A stretch of DNA of 64,000 bases from UBA4582 sp002389265 (GCA_943788825.1 CALSRT010000012.1:1-64000); one strand, 5' to 3'; shown: positions 25,723 to 35,790, numbered from the stretch's first letter. Program-made: numbers and translations. Notes: generated by a model from the letters alone, not told the origin.

Positions 25723-28125
25723 TTAGTTGCCGAGGCGATAGCGTAATTTTACTACTAAAATATCTACTAATCGCTCGGTCCATGAATCCGTGAGCAGGTT
25801 GCTGAAACTCTCTCTCGGGCGACTCGGGACATTCGAACCCCGGGTATACACGACAAACAGGTCAGACAATGGCGCTATTTCCCAGCGATACCTGGCTTGA
25901 AATGTTAAGCGCGAGATACTGAAGTCGCGCAGGTCGTCGTCCGCAGGTTTTACCACGGGCTCCAAACGACCGTCGCCGGCGGGTACTGCCCAACGACCAT
26001 CTTCAAAAGCCTTAATGCCGGCCCACTGAGCGGTAATTCGAAACTGTTGGCGTGAGCTCAAGAAGAAGTCAGCTTCGAGTTTGGGGCGCCAGAAGGTGGC
26101 GTTGTAGGTGACGAACTCGCGATCGGCATAGTGTAATAGCCAGCCCTTTTTTTCTTCGAAACTGGTCCCTGCTTGGAGCGAGAATCGATCGGAGGGGCGC
26201 CAGGTGAGCTGTAGTTCAAGTTCCTTGCTGCCTCCGCCGATGGCCTCGTCTGTATAAAACACCCCGGCTTGGGCGCTGATTTTCTGCGACTCGTCAGTTG
26301 CGTAAAACGCGCCCGTGTCGAACCGTCCATCTATGCGGTAGTTACCGTTACCGTCGCTGTTGATATCGTCCCAGCGAGCCGGAAAGTAGTTAAGTTTGAC
26401 AAAGACAAAGTCGTTGTTGTTGAGTTGTCGTTCTTGCGAGCTGAAGAGTCCTCTTTTTACCTGCAACCCGTCAGTGTTGTAATACTGGACTATCCTAAAC
26501 TGGGTTTGCTTTGACTTGATGTGAGTGAAGTTTGATTCATCTCGCTGGTAAGCATAGCGGCTACCGATCAGGTTGTTGCGCTCCAGAAAGCCGAAATCAT
26601 TAATCAGTAAGTCATCGCTGAAGTAATCTACTGCCAGTGAGTGTTTGCGTCCCTGAGATGGTGTGTAGCTGACATCGACGAAGGCGCCTTCGCCCTGAAT
26701 GCCCTCGACGTCACTGAACATCAATTGCAGGTCTGTATTCCACTGACCATTGGCAGTGAGATAATGGGCGTCGATACCATTAACCATGGCATCATTTTGC
26801 GGATGCGCTACAAAAGTGCCAAGCCAGCCAAGCGAACGCCGCGCCCCTCCAGTAGTGTCTTCATACAGGATGCGAGCGGCGCCAAAATCTCGGCCGGCCT
26901 GCTCTACGGTTGCCGGTGCGCCATTAATTTCGCCTCGTAGCAGTGTGTCTTCTTCGAAAGCGGCAAGTGTGCCGTAGCGAAATTTACCATTTTGGCCTGT
27001 GATTTTGGCTGCGCCCACCAGTTCGGAGGGTCGGTTCGCCTCTAGTCCAGTTAATTCTAAGCCTGGCACGCCAGTGGCTTTCGGTGCCCCACCAATGCGA
27101 CGGGTATTCAGTAGTGTCGTTGGCGCGCCGCGACGGTCTTGGCGGGCCCGAGGCGTTGTCGTGAAGACCTCGTTACCCTCCAGAAAAAAGGCGCGTTTCT
27201 CCGGGAAAAAAGTCTCCAGAGAGGTAAGGTTAACGTCAACATTGTCGGACTCTACATTGCCAAAATCTGGATTCAGGGTAGCGCTAATTTGTGTGTTGCT
27301 CGTCGGGCGCCAGAAGACATCCAGTCCGGCCTTGTAAGCATCTTTGCCTTCTATAGCCAAATTATCCAAGGCGCTGGAGGCATAGGGGTAGAAGACAAAT
27401 TGTTGTTTCGCCGGAATAGGCTCGATGGTGAAAGACTGCAGGTTGGAGAGAAACACCGGTTGCGTCTCTGGCAGGGCCGGATATCCCCAGACCTCGTTGG
27501 CGTGGGCTACTTGGCGGGAAACGTAAATACCTAATTGCTGCCTGGCCTCAGCAGTATCCGGCATGCTCATCATGGACCAGGGGATAAAAAACTCAGTGCT
27601 CCAACCACCCGGGACTCGCGCCGAGGCGCCGTTCCAGGGGCCATCCCATTGACTGCTGTATTGACGTTCGGGCAGAACGATGCCGTCCGCCAGGGTGCCA
27701 CCTAAATTGACGCCAAACCAGTAGCCATAGAGGCCAGCGCCGCCTGGGTCGAGAGTCACGTAGTTGCCGTCACGAGAAATATACTGATCTCTAGGACTCA
27801 GGCGCTCGACGATAGTGTCTTCTTCCTGCTCGTTGTAGAAGCCGACATACAGTCCTTTTTCGGTATAGAAAAGTTTGATGTCAGTGGTGTGGGATGCCTT
27901 TGCCAGGGTGTCAGGTCGCAGCACCCGCATGTCGCCCAAGGATGCTAGCTGCTGCCAGACGGGCTCATTGAGAACGCCATCCACCTTAATGCCGGCGTTG
28001 GCTTCGGTCATTCGCAGCGGGGTCAGCGCGTCGCCACTGGCGGCGACTGCCAGCGGCGCCATGCCAAGCAGTATCAGGCTCAGGAATGTATAGCTCAGCG
28101 GTAAAAAACGCTGTGGTGAAATCAA
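25723..28125 (-). CDS. DUF5916 family outer-membrane protein with carbohydrate-binding-like N-terminus
   Basis: The 800-residue product begins with a signal peptide (LSYTFLSLILLGMAPLAVA, cleaved near residue 29) and a CBM9-like sugar-binding fold (IKVDGVLNEPVWQQLASLG). A long beta-rich region ends in an alternating hydrophobic C-terminal strand (VVKLRYRLGN), the layout of a membrane-embedded barrel. DUF5916 proteins are predicted outer-membrane proteins of unknown function. A probable ribosome binding site is GGGGGTCGC ahead of the ATG at 28123-28125. The downstream gene encodes a ChaC-like enzyme. The size and barrel suggest import of, or contact with, a large extracellular substrate (inference). 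Confidence 0.85.
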   Translation of the reverse strand: MISPQRFLPLSYTFLSLILLGMAPLAVAASGDALTPLRMTEANAGIKVDGVLNEPVWQQLASLGDMRVLRPDTLAKASHTTDIKLFYTEKGLYVGFYNEQEEDTIVERLSPRDQYISRDGNYVTLDPGGAGLYGYWFGVNLGGTLADGIVLPERQYSSQWDGPWNGASARVPGGWSTEFFIPWSMMSMPDTAEARQQLGIYVSRQVAHANEVWGYPALPETQPVFLSNLQSFTIEPIPAKQQFVFYPYASSALDNLAIEGKDAYKAGLDVFWRPTSNTQISATLNPDFGNVESDNVDVNLTSLETFFPEKRAFFLEGNEVFTTTPRARQDRRGAPTTLLNTRRIGGAPKATGVPGLELTGLEANRPSELVGAAKITGQNGKFRYGTLAAFEEDTLLRGEINGAPATVEQAGRDFGAARILYEDTTGGARRSLGWLGTFVAHPQNDAMVNGIDAHYLTANGQWNTDLQLMFSDVEGIQGEGAFVDVSYTPSQGRKHSLAVDYFSDDLLINDFGFLERNNLIGSRYAYQRDESNFTHIKSKQTQFRIVQYYNTDGLQVKRGLFSSQERQLNNNDFVFVKLNYFPARWDDINSDGNGNYRIDGRFDTGAFYATDESQKISAQAGVFYTDEAIGGGSKELELQLTWRPSDRFSLQAGTSFEEKKGWLLHYADREFVTYNATFWRPKLEADFFLSSRQQFRITAQWAGIKAFEDGRWAVPAGDGRLEPVVKPADDDLRDFSISRLTFQARYRWEIAPLSDLFVVYTRGSNVPSRPRESFSNLLTDSWTERLVDILVVKLRYRLGN

Positions 28126-28262
28126 CGTGGAGCGACCCCCTATGATTCGATGAATAAGAATTCTCGCTTGTACTTTGCAGGCTAGCTGGTTAACGTCAGG
28201 CGCTGCCTGGAGGCTGCAGATGCACCTATTTGACGGCCGGGGAGTCTACTAGAAATTGACGA

Positions 28263-29162
28263 ATGAAGCCATTGACCAACATTGACAAGGTTACCGCGAG
28301 ATTCACGGGTTGGATGCAAAATCTTGGCCACCAGGTGATTAACTTGCTCGCCAGATTCGGTGAGTACCAGCTTGTGCAAGATATCGCTTATGGCCACGAT
28401 GTGCGCCAGCAGCTCGATTATTATCAGAGTCGCGCTGATCACGCAGGCTTGATTCGGCCGCTTGTACTGTTCATCTACGGTGGCGCCTGGGAGCATGGCG
28501 ATAAGCGGAGTTTCCGGTTTGTGGCAGACAGCCTCTGCGCTATGGGCTGCGACGTGGTTGTGATCGACTATCGGCTGTATCCGCAGGTCCGATTTCCTCA
28601 AATGATGTCTGATGTGGTGGCGGCCGGACGCTGGGTCGCAGAAAACACGCCGGCGGAGCAACCGGTCTATGTTATGGGGCATTCGGCTGGCGCCCATCTT
28701 GGGTCGTTGCTGTGCCTGAATAAGACGCTGCTGGTCCAGGCGGGGAATTTGGCGGAACGCCTGCAGGGCTTTGTGGGCATGGCCGGACCCTATGATTACT
28801 TCCCCTATACGGAAGATACCCATTGGGATCTGTTTGGCCCGAAGGAAAACTACCCGCTGTCGCGAACCATTAACTTCGTGCGCGCCGATGGGCCACCTTT
28901 GTATCTACTCCATGGTGAAGATGACACCCGGGTCCGCCGCGGCCATTCCAAGAGTCTGATGGAAAAGACGCGAGCAGTGGGTGGGGTCGCCAACCGTGAG
29001 GTCTATGAAAACATGGGGCATGTGGATATTATTGTGGCATTCTCGGTGTTGCATCGGCGCAATAGCCCCGTAATGCGCGATATTGCCAGGTTCATTTTTG
29101 AGCCTGCACGAGGGTCCAGTCAGCCTGAAGACGATGCGCTTCAGGTCAATACTAATCATTGA
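28263..29162 (+). CDS. Alpha/beta hydrolase (esterase, BD-FAE-like)
   Basis: The 299-residue enzyme has an oxyanion-hole motif YGGAWEHGDKRSF (YGGAW instead of the usual HGGG/HGGAW) near residue 75 and the nucleophile GHSAGAHLG near residue 139. LLHGEDDTRV holds the acid residue near 220 and GHVDI the catalytic His near 257. It should hydrolyse an ester; the substrate is unknown. The start is the ATG at 28263. A crotonase gene follows after 10 nt, so they are probably co-transcribed. Confidence 0.88.
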   Translation: MKPLTNIDKVTARFTGWMQNLGHQVINLLARFGEYQLVQDIAYGHDVRQQLDYYQSRADHAGLIRPLVLFIYGGAWEHGDKRSFRFVADSLCAMGCDVVVIDYRLYPQVRFPQMMSDVVAAGRWVAENTPAEQPVYVMGHSAGAHLGSLLCLNKTLLVQAGNLAERLQGFVGMAGPYDYFPYTEDTHWDLFGPKENYPLSRTINFVRADGPPLYLLHGEDDTRVRRGHSKSLMEKTRAVGGVANREVYENMGHVDIIVAFSVLHRRNSPVMRDIARFIFEPARGSSQPEDDALQVNTNH

Positions 29163-29172
29163 GGAGAATCCC

Positions 29173-29991
29173 ATGCCTATGACGCCATCGAGCACTGACG
29201 AGTTATTGATCGAACAGCGTGACCACATCGTCATCATTACGCTAAATCGTCCCGATCGGCTGAATGCCATCAGTCGGGCGATGCTCAGTGAGTTGTCGGT
29301 CAAGATGACTGAGGCTAACAAAGACCCTGACGTGCGTTGTGTGGTGCTCACCGGTGCCGGCAAAGGTTTTTGTGCGGGTCTGGATCTGGTTGAAGTGGGC
29401 AAGGGCGGCATTGGTGGTGGCAGTGATGCGGGTAATAACCGCCCGCGCCAGCTATTTGATCTGCGCGATGCGCCAGTGAACGTTATGTGGAATATGGACA
29501 CGCCGATTATCTGCGCCTTGAATGGTGCCGCAGCGGGCTATGGTATGGACGTTGCCCTGTTGTGTGATATGCGGGTTGCTGGTGAATCATCGAAAATGGC
29601 CGCGGTCACTGCGAAGCGTAATGTAGTGCCAGAGAGCGGTGGCACCTGGTTGCTACCCAGAATGATCGGTTGGGCAAAAGCTGCCGAGCTGTACTATCGT
29701 GCTCGAGTTGTCGGCGCTCAAGAGAGTCTAGAAATGGGTCTCGTCAACGTCGTGGTGCCAGACGACAAGGTACTGGAAACAGCCCTGGAGTGGGCCCAAG
29801 ATGTGGCTGACAACGCGCCATTGGCGGTTCAGACGACGAAACGAATGATGCGAATGGGGCTCGAGCAGTCTTATGACACCTCAGTGGACCAGTTAATGGT
29901 GCACCTCAATGGTATGTTTGCCAGTGAGGATTTTAAGGAAGGTGTTCAGGCATTTGTTGAGCGCCGTAAGCCCAAGTTCACGGGGCGCTAG
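29173..29991 (+). CDS. Enoyl-CoA hydratase/isomerase (crotonase) family protein
   Basis: The 272-residue protein starts at an ATG preceded by GAGGAG. The family pattern is clear: ITLNRPDRLNAISRAM at the start, then LTGAGKGFCAGLDLVE, and NGAAAGYGMDVALLCDM, which forms the oxyanion hole. VPESGGTWLLPRMIG supplies the conserved active-site region, with Glu at PESGG as in hydratases. It should hydrate a 2-enoyl-CoA, possibly after the acyl-CoA dehydrogenases. It follows an esterase gene by 10 nt. A second crotonase lies on the minus strand at 33595. Confidence 0.88.
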   Translation: MPMTPSSTDELLIEQRDHIVIITLNRPDRLNAISRAMLSELSVKMTEANKDPDVRCVVLTGAGKGFCAGLDLVEVGKGGIGGGSDAGNNRPRQLFDLRDAPVNVMWNMDTPIICALNGAAAGYGMDVALLCDMRVAGESSKMAAVTAKRNVVPESGGTWLLPRMIGWAKAAELYYRARVVGAQESLEMGLVNVVVPDDKVLETALEWAQDVADNAPLAVQTTKRMMRMGLEQSYDTSVDQLMVHLNGMFASEDFKEGVQAFVERRKPKFTGR

Positions 29992-30004
29992 TAACGCAGG
30001 CCAG

Positions 30005-30032
30005 ACCTTGCCGGCCGCACCTTGCCGGCCGC
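30005..30032. repeat. 14-bp tandem duplication after the crotonase gene
   Basis: ACCTTGCCGGCCGC occurs twice in a row, immediately after the stop codon at 29991. It is GC-rich and includes GCCGGC palindromes. It is one of several short tandem repeats between genes. Confidence 0.75.
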
Positions 30033-30125
30033 ACCCCCGGGGTAACTGTGTTGTGCGCTTGGGTCACAAGGCCATGAATTTAGTTGAGGGCGGGTGTAGG
30101 TTCAGGCGGAGATATTTGCTGCAAG

Positions 30126-31274
30126 CTATTGTTTAAAGTCGAGGAACGCCATGATCTCTGTCTCTCGGGCCATGGTGTCCTGATAGCCGGCGTGCATGAG
30201 TTCGTTGCAAAATGCTGACTCGAATAACAGATAACTGGCCATGCTTGCGCCACCGCCGGTGCGAGTCGCGCCGATGGACCTGAAGAAGGTTCGCATCGAC
30301 AAAGGCAGGTCGCTGATATGATTCGCGGCAATTTCGTCGAAGCGCACCGATGGTGTGATAGTTAATACTTCGACGGGTTTAATGCGTGCGGTTTCCAGCT
30401 CTTCGGCGCTGAGATAACGACTGAGGCGATTGAGGCGCTCAAGTCGTTCCAGGTCTTCATCCATGGCATCAATAAACGAACTGTTGAGTAGATGGCCGGT
30501 AATTTGCGCAAAGGACGGCGTGTGTCTGGTTTTGTCAGGTCTTGCGGCAACCTCAGTGGCGTTGTGGCTAACGCCGATCACGAACAGGCGATTGGCGCCA
30601 AGGTGCAGCGCTGTGCTTAAGGGTGCGCTTTGCCTTATGGCGCCATCGCCGAAGTATTCCCCCTGGATTTGCACTGGGGGGAAGATCGCTGGAAGCGCCG
30701 AGGAGGCCATCAAGTGATTGTGGTCAAGCGTGGTGTGTAAGCCCGATCGTTGGTTGCGGCGCCATCCTTCAACCTGCTCTGAGGCCTGAAAGAAGCTGAC
30801 ATTGATCCCGGAGCTATAGGCGAGGGCGGTGATACTCAAGGCCATGATGTCGCCATCATGAATGCGCGCAGACAACTTGCTGAAGTCGATCTGCTTCTCC
30901 AGCAGCTGTCGTAATGGTTCGTTGTCTAGCAATGCCACGGGTTTGCCATCGACGACGCCCTCGTGGAAAAAAGACGCGAGGATACGCAGACTGGATTTTA
31001 GGAGTTGAGTAAAGCCGACGCGATGAATCTTGCGCGAGTCCAGGTTTGACCAGAGGGCTTCAAGCTTGGTGATCGCGTGACCGTAATGGTCACTCTCGCA
31101 GGCTAGAACTGAGGCGTTGATAGCGCCGGCGGAGGTGCCGCAAATGATATCAAAGGGATTATGGCCGCCGCTGGGTTGTAGGCGAGCGATGGCTTTGAGT
31201 ACGCCCACTTGATAAGCACCACGCGCGCCACCGCCAGAGAGAATCAGCGCCATCTTCGATTTATGGGTGGTCAT
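30126..31274 (-). CDS. Patatin-like phospholipase family protein
   Basis: The 382-residue protein opens with ALILSGGGARGAYQVGVLKA, the oxyanion glycine loop of patatins, followed by GTSAGAINAS (catalytic Ser in GxSxG, near residue 53) and DGAIRQSAP (catalytic Asp near 205). It should hydrolyse acyl esters of lipids. I placed the start at the ATG at 31272-31274 because the domain begins there. An in-frame start at 31415 would add 47 hydrophobic residues that overlap the divergent promoter region of the methyltransferase gene. No signal peptide is convincing. Confidence 0.85.
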   Translation of the reverse strand: MTTHKSKMALILSGGGARGAYQVGVLKAIARLQPSGGHNPFDIICGTSAGAINASVLACESDHYGHAITKLEALWSNLDSRKIHRVGFTQLLKSSLRILASFFHEGVVDGKPVALLDNEPLRQLLEKQIDFSKLSARIHDGDIMALSITALAYSSGINVSFFQASEQVEGWRRNQRSGLHTTLDHNHLMASSALPAIFPPVQIQGEYFGDGAIRQSAPLSTALHLGANRLFVIGVSHNATEVAARPDKTRHTPSFAQITGHLLNSSFIDAMDEDLERLERLNRLSRYLSAEELETARIKPVEVLTITPSVRFDEIAANHISDLPLSMRTFFRSIGATRTGGGASMASYLLFESAFCNELMHAGYQDTMARETEIMAFLDFKQ

Positions 31275-31464
31275 AAAGGTTAATAGATATCTCAAGGTGT
31301 GAAGCGTTAAGGTAGCGGCTATTGATGCGATCAACAAGCACGATCGACGAGTACTATGCAATATTACGCCTGTCAGGCATAAGAGGTACCTGAATGAACG
31401 ACGATTTATTACCATTCGCAGCCGAGCGATTATTGGCGCGATGCTTGTGCGATGCCGTCAGGCC

Positions 31465-32781
31465 ATGAGCTATTCAGCAGCACGTTACAAAAAATCCAGT
31501 GAGCTTCTTGGGCAGGTGATGGCGTCTTCAACAGCGGCCGATGGTGTTGTGGACCGTTATTTCAAAGCCCATCGAAATATGGGCTCCACTGATCGCCGCT
31601 TTGCCGCTGCGACAGTCTATGGTTGTCTGCGTCGTCAGCGAGAGTTGCTCGCGATGATCGAAGCTATCGCCCCGGAACTGCCAGATACAGACCTGACGCC
31701 AGCAGCATTGCTGGTGGGTATGTATCTGATGGTTAACGACGCTTGGTCTCCTGACGACTTTGCGTTGACGCAGTTTGCCACATTTGCCGCTGCGCATCAG
31801 GGCGCGATTCTGGCCTTTGACCGAAGCCGGCTAGCACCCGCAGAGCGAATGAATTTGCCGGATTGGCTGTATGTGCCACTAGCGGAGCAATTGCCGGTGG
31901 GTGATCTCGAAGACCTGGCGCAGGCGTTAAGCCAGGTGGCGGCTGTAGATCTTCGGGTCAATCAACGTCGTGGGCAGCGCCAGCAATTACTCGCAGAGTT
32001 GCAGTCGCAGGATATTGACACCCAGTTCACGGAATTGTCTGACTTTGGACTGCGACGCATGACTCGCGGACCTTTGCAAAATACGCCGGCCTTTAAGCAG
32101 GGTTGGTTTGAATTTCAGGATGAGGGAAGTCAGCTCGTCAGTTGGCTGCTGCAGCCTCAGGCCGGCGAGTTCATCGTCGATTATTGTGCCGGTGCAGGCG
32201 GTAAGACACTGCATATCGCTGATATCATGAACAATCGTGGTTCGATCCTGGCCTGTGATGTGGCGCCGCGCAGACTGGCGCAGCTGCAACCACGTTTGCA
32301 GCGGGCGGGTATTCGTAATGTCACAAGCCGAGTATTGGACCCCATGGTTGATGATGATCTCGGGGACTATGCTCAGACGGCAGATGCCGTGTTGGTGGAT
32401 GCGCCTTGCACGGGCAGTGGCACCTTGCGCCGCTCTCCGGACATTCGTTGGCGCGAGGCGCGGCTTGAGGAATTACGCCAGCTACAATTGCAGGTTCTCA
32501 GCAACGCCAGTCAATTGGTTAAGGCGGGTGGACGCCTGGTGTATGCCACTTGTTCCTTGTTGGCCGAGGAGAATCAGCAGTTAGTCGAGGCTTTCCTGCT
32601 GGCTAATCCGGGTTTTGCGCGCGAGGGTGCTACATTTCCAGAATTTGACCGGACGTTCACTGCCTTGCAGCACCAGGATGCAGCGTTGGCGGAACGCTTG
32701 CAAAATGTAGGCGAGCTGCAGTTGTGGCCGCACAGGCACAATACGGATGGTTTTTATGCCCAGGTCTTGCGGCGTTTCTAA
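31465..32781 (+). CDS. RsmB-like 16S rRNA (cytosine-C5) methyltransferase
   Basis: The 438-residue protein has the two-part layout of RsmB family enzymes: an N-terminal NusB-like helical region (about residues 1-130) and the SAM-dependent methyltransferase. VDYCAGAGGKTL is the SAM loop, DAPCTGSGTLRRSPDIRW supplies the PC motif Cys, and VYATCSLLAEEN contains the catalytic TC Cys. It methylates an rRNA cytosine. The assignment to RsmB rather than another NSUN-type enzyme is likely but not certain. The ATG at 31465 lies just behind CAGGCC. A GTG or ATG at 31441 is also possible. The 3' end is 106 nt from the FAH gene start. Confidence 0.85.
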   Translation: MSYSAARYKKSSELLGQVMASSTAADGVVDRYFKAHRNMGSTDRRFAAATVYGCLRRQRELLAMIEAIAPELPDTDLTPAALLVGMYLMVNDAWSPDDFALTQFATFAAAHQGAILAFDRSRLAPAERMNLPDWLYVPLAEQLPVGDLEDLAQALSQVAAVDLRVNQRRGQRQQLLAELQSQDIDTQFTELSDFGLRRMTRGPLQNTPAFKQGWFEFQDEGSQLVSWLLQPQAGEFIVDYCAGAGGKTLHIADIMNNRGSILACDVAPRRLAQLQPRLQRAGIRNVTSRVLDPMVDDDLGDYAQTADAVLVDAPCTGSGTLRRSPDIRWREARLEELRQLQLQVLSNASQLVKAGGRLVYATCSLLAEENQQLVEAFLLANPGFAREGATFPEFDRTFTALQHQDAALAERLQNVGELQLWPHRHNTDGFYAQVLRRF

Positions 32782-32887
32782 CGGTTTCGCTGGGATTTGG
32801 TGTACTTGTGAGCGGTCAGGCGATCAATTGGTTTTTCGCCGTACTGCCGATGTAGACATGGATGTGAATTCTGAGGAGGTGAGTTTT

Positions 32888-33574
32888 ATGGAATACGTCA
32901 TTAGGCCCGCGGCGACCAAGACGTTGGCAGTGGCGGGCACGCAGGCTCGCTTTCCGGTGCAGAACATCTATTGTGTCGGGCGGAATTATGCCGATCATGC
33001 CCTCGAGATGGGGCACGATCCTGACCGAGAGCCACCATTCTTTTTTATGAAGCCAGCCTACGGCATTCTGCCGGATCAAGGGGTGATGACTTACCCAGCG
33101 CTGTCTACCGATGTTCACCACGAGGTGGAGTTAGTGGTGGCGTTGGCCGCTGGCGGTCAAAATATTACGGTGGAGTCGGCGATGGACTGCGTCTACGGTT
33201 ATGGGGTGGGTATCGATATGACTCGGCGTGATCTGCAGGCTCAGGCGAAATTACAAGGGCGGCCCTGGGAAGCGGGTAAATCATTCTTGCATGCCGCGCC
33301 TTGCTCCGCACTGGCGCCCATCGAGCAGACCGGAATAGTTGACCGCGGCAGTATCTGGCTCGACATCAACGGTGAACGCCGGCAGGCAGGCGACTTGCAG
33401 CAAATGATCTGGAAAGTTCCGGAAGTCATCAGCCGCCTGTCAACCCTGTTTGTTCTGCAACCCGGTGATCTCATTTATACCGGTACCCCCGCGGGTGTCG
33501 GACCGGTGGTGCGCGGCGACCTGATCCGTGCTCACATTGAGGGTATCGGTGAGCTACAAATCAGTGTCGCCTGA
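32888..33574 (+). CDS. Fumarylacetoacetate hydrolase (FAH) family protein
   Basis: The 228-residue product starts at an ATG with the excellent ribosome binding site GAGGAGG. VGRNYADHALEMG and PFFFMKPAYG are typical N-terminal FAH signatures, and HHEVELVVAL carries the metal-binding Glu pair. GTPAGVGPVV near the end is the conserved C-terminal motif. It should cleave or isomerise a diketo/hydroxy-acid such as fumarylpyruvate or a homologue, placing it in an aromatic or amino acid catabolic route. The substrate is unknown. It lies downstream of, and probably separate from, the methyltransferase gene. Confidence 0.9.
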   Translation: MEYVIRPAATKTLAVAGTQARFPVQNIYCVGRNYADHALEMGHDPDREPPFFFMKPAYGILPDQGVMTYPALSTDVHHEVELVVALAAGGQNITVESAMDCVYGYGVGIDMTRRDLQAQAKLQGRPWEAGKSFLHAAPCSALAPIEQTGIVDRGSIWLDINGERRQAGDLQQMIWKVPEVISRLSTLFVLQPGDLIYTGTPAGVGPVVRGDLIRAHIEGIGELQISVA

Positions 33575-33594
33575 AGTGCCACTGCGACGTGAGA

Positions 33595-34392
33595 TCACTC
33601 GCCGGTGAACTTAGCCGGGCGGCGTTCAATAAAGGAAGTGAATCCCTCTTTGACATCCTTGGTTGTCAATAACAACTTCTGATTCGCCCACTCGTACTCG
33701 GCAAATTCAGATATAGTCATATCTTGTGATTTGCCCGTCATACGGCGAAGAATGGTATAAGCCAGTGGTGGACCATCGGCAATCATGCGTGCATATTTTT
33801 TGGCTTCCAACATGAGTTGGTCGTCAGCATAAACCTTGTTGGCGAGACCGATGCTAAGACATTGTTCGGCATTCAGTAGTTCGCCGCCATACATGATTTC
33901 CATGGCTCGACCGGTACCGACGATGCGCGGTAGCCAGTAAGCGACGCCGTAATCAGAAGCCAACCCGCGCTTGATGAAGATGGAGCCCATGCGTGCAGAT
34001 TCGCCTAGCAGGCGAATATCGCAGGAAACAGCGATGCCGAAACCGGCACCAACGGCTGCGCCGTTGATGGCCGCAATGATCGGGACATCACAATTAGCAA
34101 AGGCCGCGACGTTACGCGCCGACCCACCGAGGTTGTCGAGTTGTTGCTTGCGCGATGGCCGAGCGGTGTTTGAATGACCACCGGCGAGCGAGCCGACCGC
34201 AGCGCCGGCGCAGAATGCACGTCCGGTACCGGTCAGCAGCATGACTCTAACGTCTTCGTCGTCGCTGGCGCGTTGCACTGCAGCCGCCAACCCCTCTGTG
34301 ATTCCGGAGGTCAGGGAATTCATTGTTTCAGGTTCATTAAGGGTCACGGTCAGGACCCCGTCATCAAGTTCAGTGATTACGGACTCAGTCAT
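33595..34392 (-). CDS. Enoyl-CoA hydratase/isomerase (crotonase) family protein
   Basis: The 265-residue protein shows LTVTLNEPETMNSLTSGI, LTGTGRAFCAGAAVG and NGAAVGAGFGIAVSCDI (oxyanion hole). ASDYGVAYWLPRIVG occupies the position of the second catalytic region, with Asp instead of the hydratase Glu, so isomerase or other chemistry is possible. The ATG at 34390-34392 was chosen over an in-frame start at 34456-34458 because the extra residues are not family-like. Upstream it faces the MFS transporter gene, divergently transcribed. This and the crotonase at 29173 belong to the wider acyl-CoA theme. Confidence 0.88.
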   Translation of the reverse strand: MTESVITELDDGVLTVTLNEPETMNSLTSGITEGLAAAVQRASDDEDVRVMLLTGTGRAFCAGAAVGSLAGGHSNTARPSRKQQLDNLGGSARNVAAFANCDVPIIAAINGAAVGAGFGIAVSCDIRLLGESARMGSIFIKRGLASDYGVAYWLPRIVGTGRAMEIMYGGELLNAEQCLSIGLANKVYADDQLMLEAKKYARMIADGPPLAYTILRRMTGKSQDMTISEFAEYEWANQKLLLTTKDVKEGFTSFIERRPAKFTGE

Positions 34393-34511
34393 AGCTAACG
34401 GCCTTTTTTGGGTTTGAATGCTGCTTGGGCGCGAAACAGATTCGCGGATTGGTCTCATTCTCGTTCAGCTGATGGTGTAGAATCAACTTTTTCTACAGGC
34501 GGACTCAGCAG

Positions 34512-35753
34512 GTGCTAGCTCAATTCATGGATCATCGCAATCTTGGCTGGCGTATGGTCGCTGTGGCCTTCTTTGTTGACTTCGTCGCTGTTGGCTTTTT
34601 CTTCTACTCCTTTGGCGTATTTTTCAAGGCGATCGCCGCAGAATTCGGCGATTCTCGACTTGGTATCTCATTAGGTTTTACTGCCACAAGTGTTGTCGGT
34701 GCTATCGTTGCGCCATTACTGGGCAAGGCGCTGGATATTTATCCGCTCAAACGCGTCATCGGTGTGGGTTGCTTGTCGATGACCACTGGTTTTTTCCTGC
34801 TCAGCCAAGTTCAGACTCAGATGCAATTTTATGTAGTGCTGGGCGTCTTCATTGGTTTTGGTGCTAGTTCCATGGGTGGGCTGGCAACGGCTAAATTGGT
34901 AGCCAATTGGTTTAACCGGCAGCGGGGGCGGGCGCTGGGTATTGCGGCCACGGGTATCTCTGTGTCCGGTGTGGTCATGCCCTTCGTCAGTGCCGCATTG
35001 ATTGAAAATTATGGCTGGCGTGAAGGTTTTATGGCCTATGGCTGCTTTACCGGGCTGGTCGTTCTCCCCATCGTGCTGCTGTTTGTCGTCTCTAAGCCCG
35101 CGGATGCTGGCCTGGCACCTGACGGTGGCCATTTATTAGGGGAGGGGCACGATGCGTTGAAGATTGAACCCATCATTGAACGTCCGGTGACCCATGAGCG
35201 TAACTTTTGGGTCTTGGTTGCCGCGGTGAGTCTGTTGTTCTGCTGTCAGAGCGCGACGCTCACCCACATGGTACCGCGCCTGACCGATACGGGTGTGTCG
35301 TTGCAGCAGGCGTCCCTGATGATCTCGATTTGTGCGGGTCTTGGTGTTGCAGGTAAATTGTCTTTCGGTTGGATCGGTGACTTCTGGTCGGCGCGCAAGG
35401 CATTGTGGTTGGCGATTGGTACTCAGTTTATTGGTCAGTTAATGATGCTGTCAGGACTGGATTACTTGCCAGTATTCGCAGTTGGCGCTGCACTATTTGG
35501 TTATGGTATGGGCGGGGTTGTGCCATTACAGGGCGCCTTAATCGGTCGGGTTTTTGGCAGCGATCGTTTTGGTCGTGCGTTGGGTTTGATGCGGCCGGCC
35601 ATGTTCCCGATTCAGATGGTGGGCGTACCGTTGGCTGGCTGGATCTATGATGTTACCGGCAGTTATCGGCCAGCATTTTTATTCTTTCTGGTGCTGTATG
35701 TGTTGGCGGCGATTGTGATCGCCTTGTTTCGAGAACCCCTAGTTCGTCGCTGA
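34512..35753 (+). CDS. MFS transporter (monocarboxylate/oxalate-formate antiporter-like)
   Basis: The 413-residue protein has 12 predicted membrane segments, beginning with VAVAFFVDFVAVGFFFYSFGVF, read as AVAFFVDFVAVGFFFYSFG. NWFNRQRGRALGIAATG is the conserved loop between helices 4 and 5, typical of the monocarboxylate porter family. It likely exports or exchanges an organic acid across the inner membrane. A GTG at 34512 and an ATG at 34527 are both possible starts; neither has a strong ribosome binding site. It is divergent from the crotonase at 34392. Confidence 0.86.
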   Translation: MLAQFMDHRNLGWRMVAVAFFVDFVAVGFFFYSFGVFFKAIAAEFGDSRLGISLGFTATSVVGAIVAPLLGKALDIYPLKRVIGVGCLSMTTGFFLLSQVQTQMQFYVVLGVFIGFGASSMGGLATAKLVANWFNRQRGRALGIAATGISVSGVVMPFVSAALIENYGWREGFMAYGCFTGLVVLPIVLLFVVSKPADAGLAPDGGHLLGEGHDALKIEPIIERPVTHERNFWVLVAAVSLLFCCQSATLTHMVPRLTDTGVSLQQASLMISICAGLGVAGKLSFGWIGDFWSARKALWLAIGTQFIGQLMMLSGLDYLPVFAVGAALFGYGMGGVVPLQGALIGRVFGSDRFGRALGLMRPAMFPIQMVGVPLAGWIYDVTGSYRPAFLFFLVLYVLAAIVIALFREPLVRR

Positions 35754-35790
35754 CTTGTGGGTGTTGCAGCGGCTTGCCACCGCTGACTTC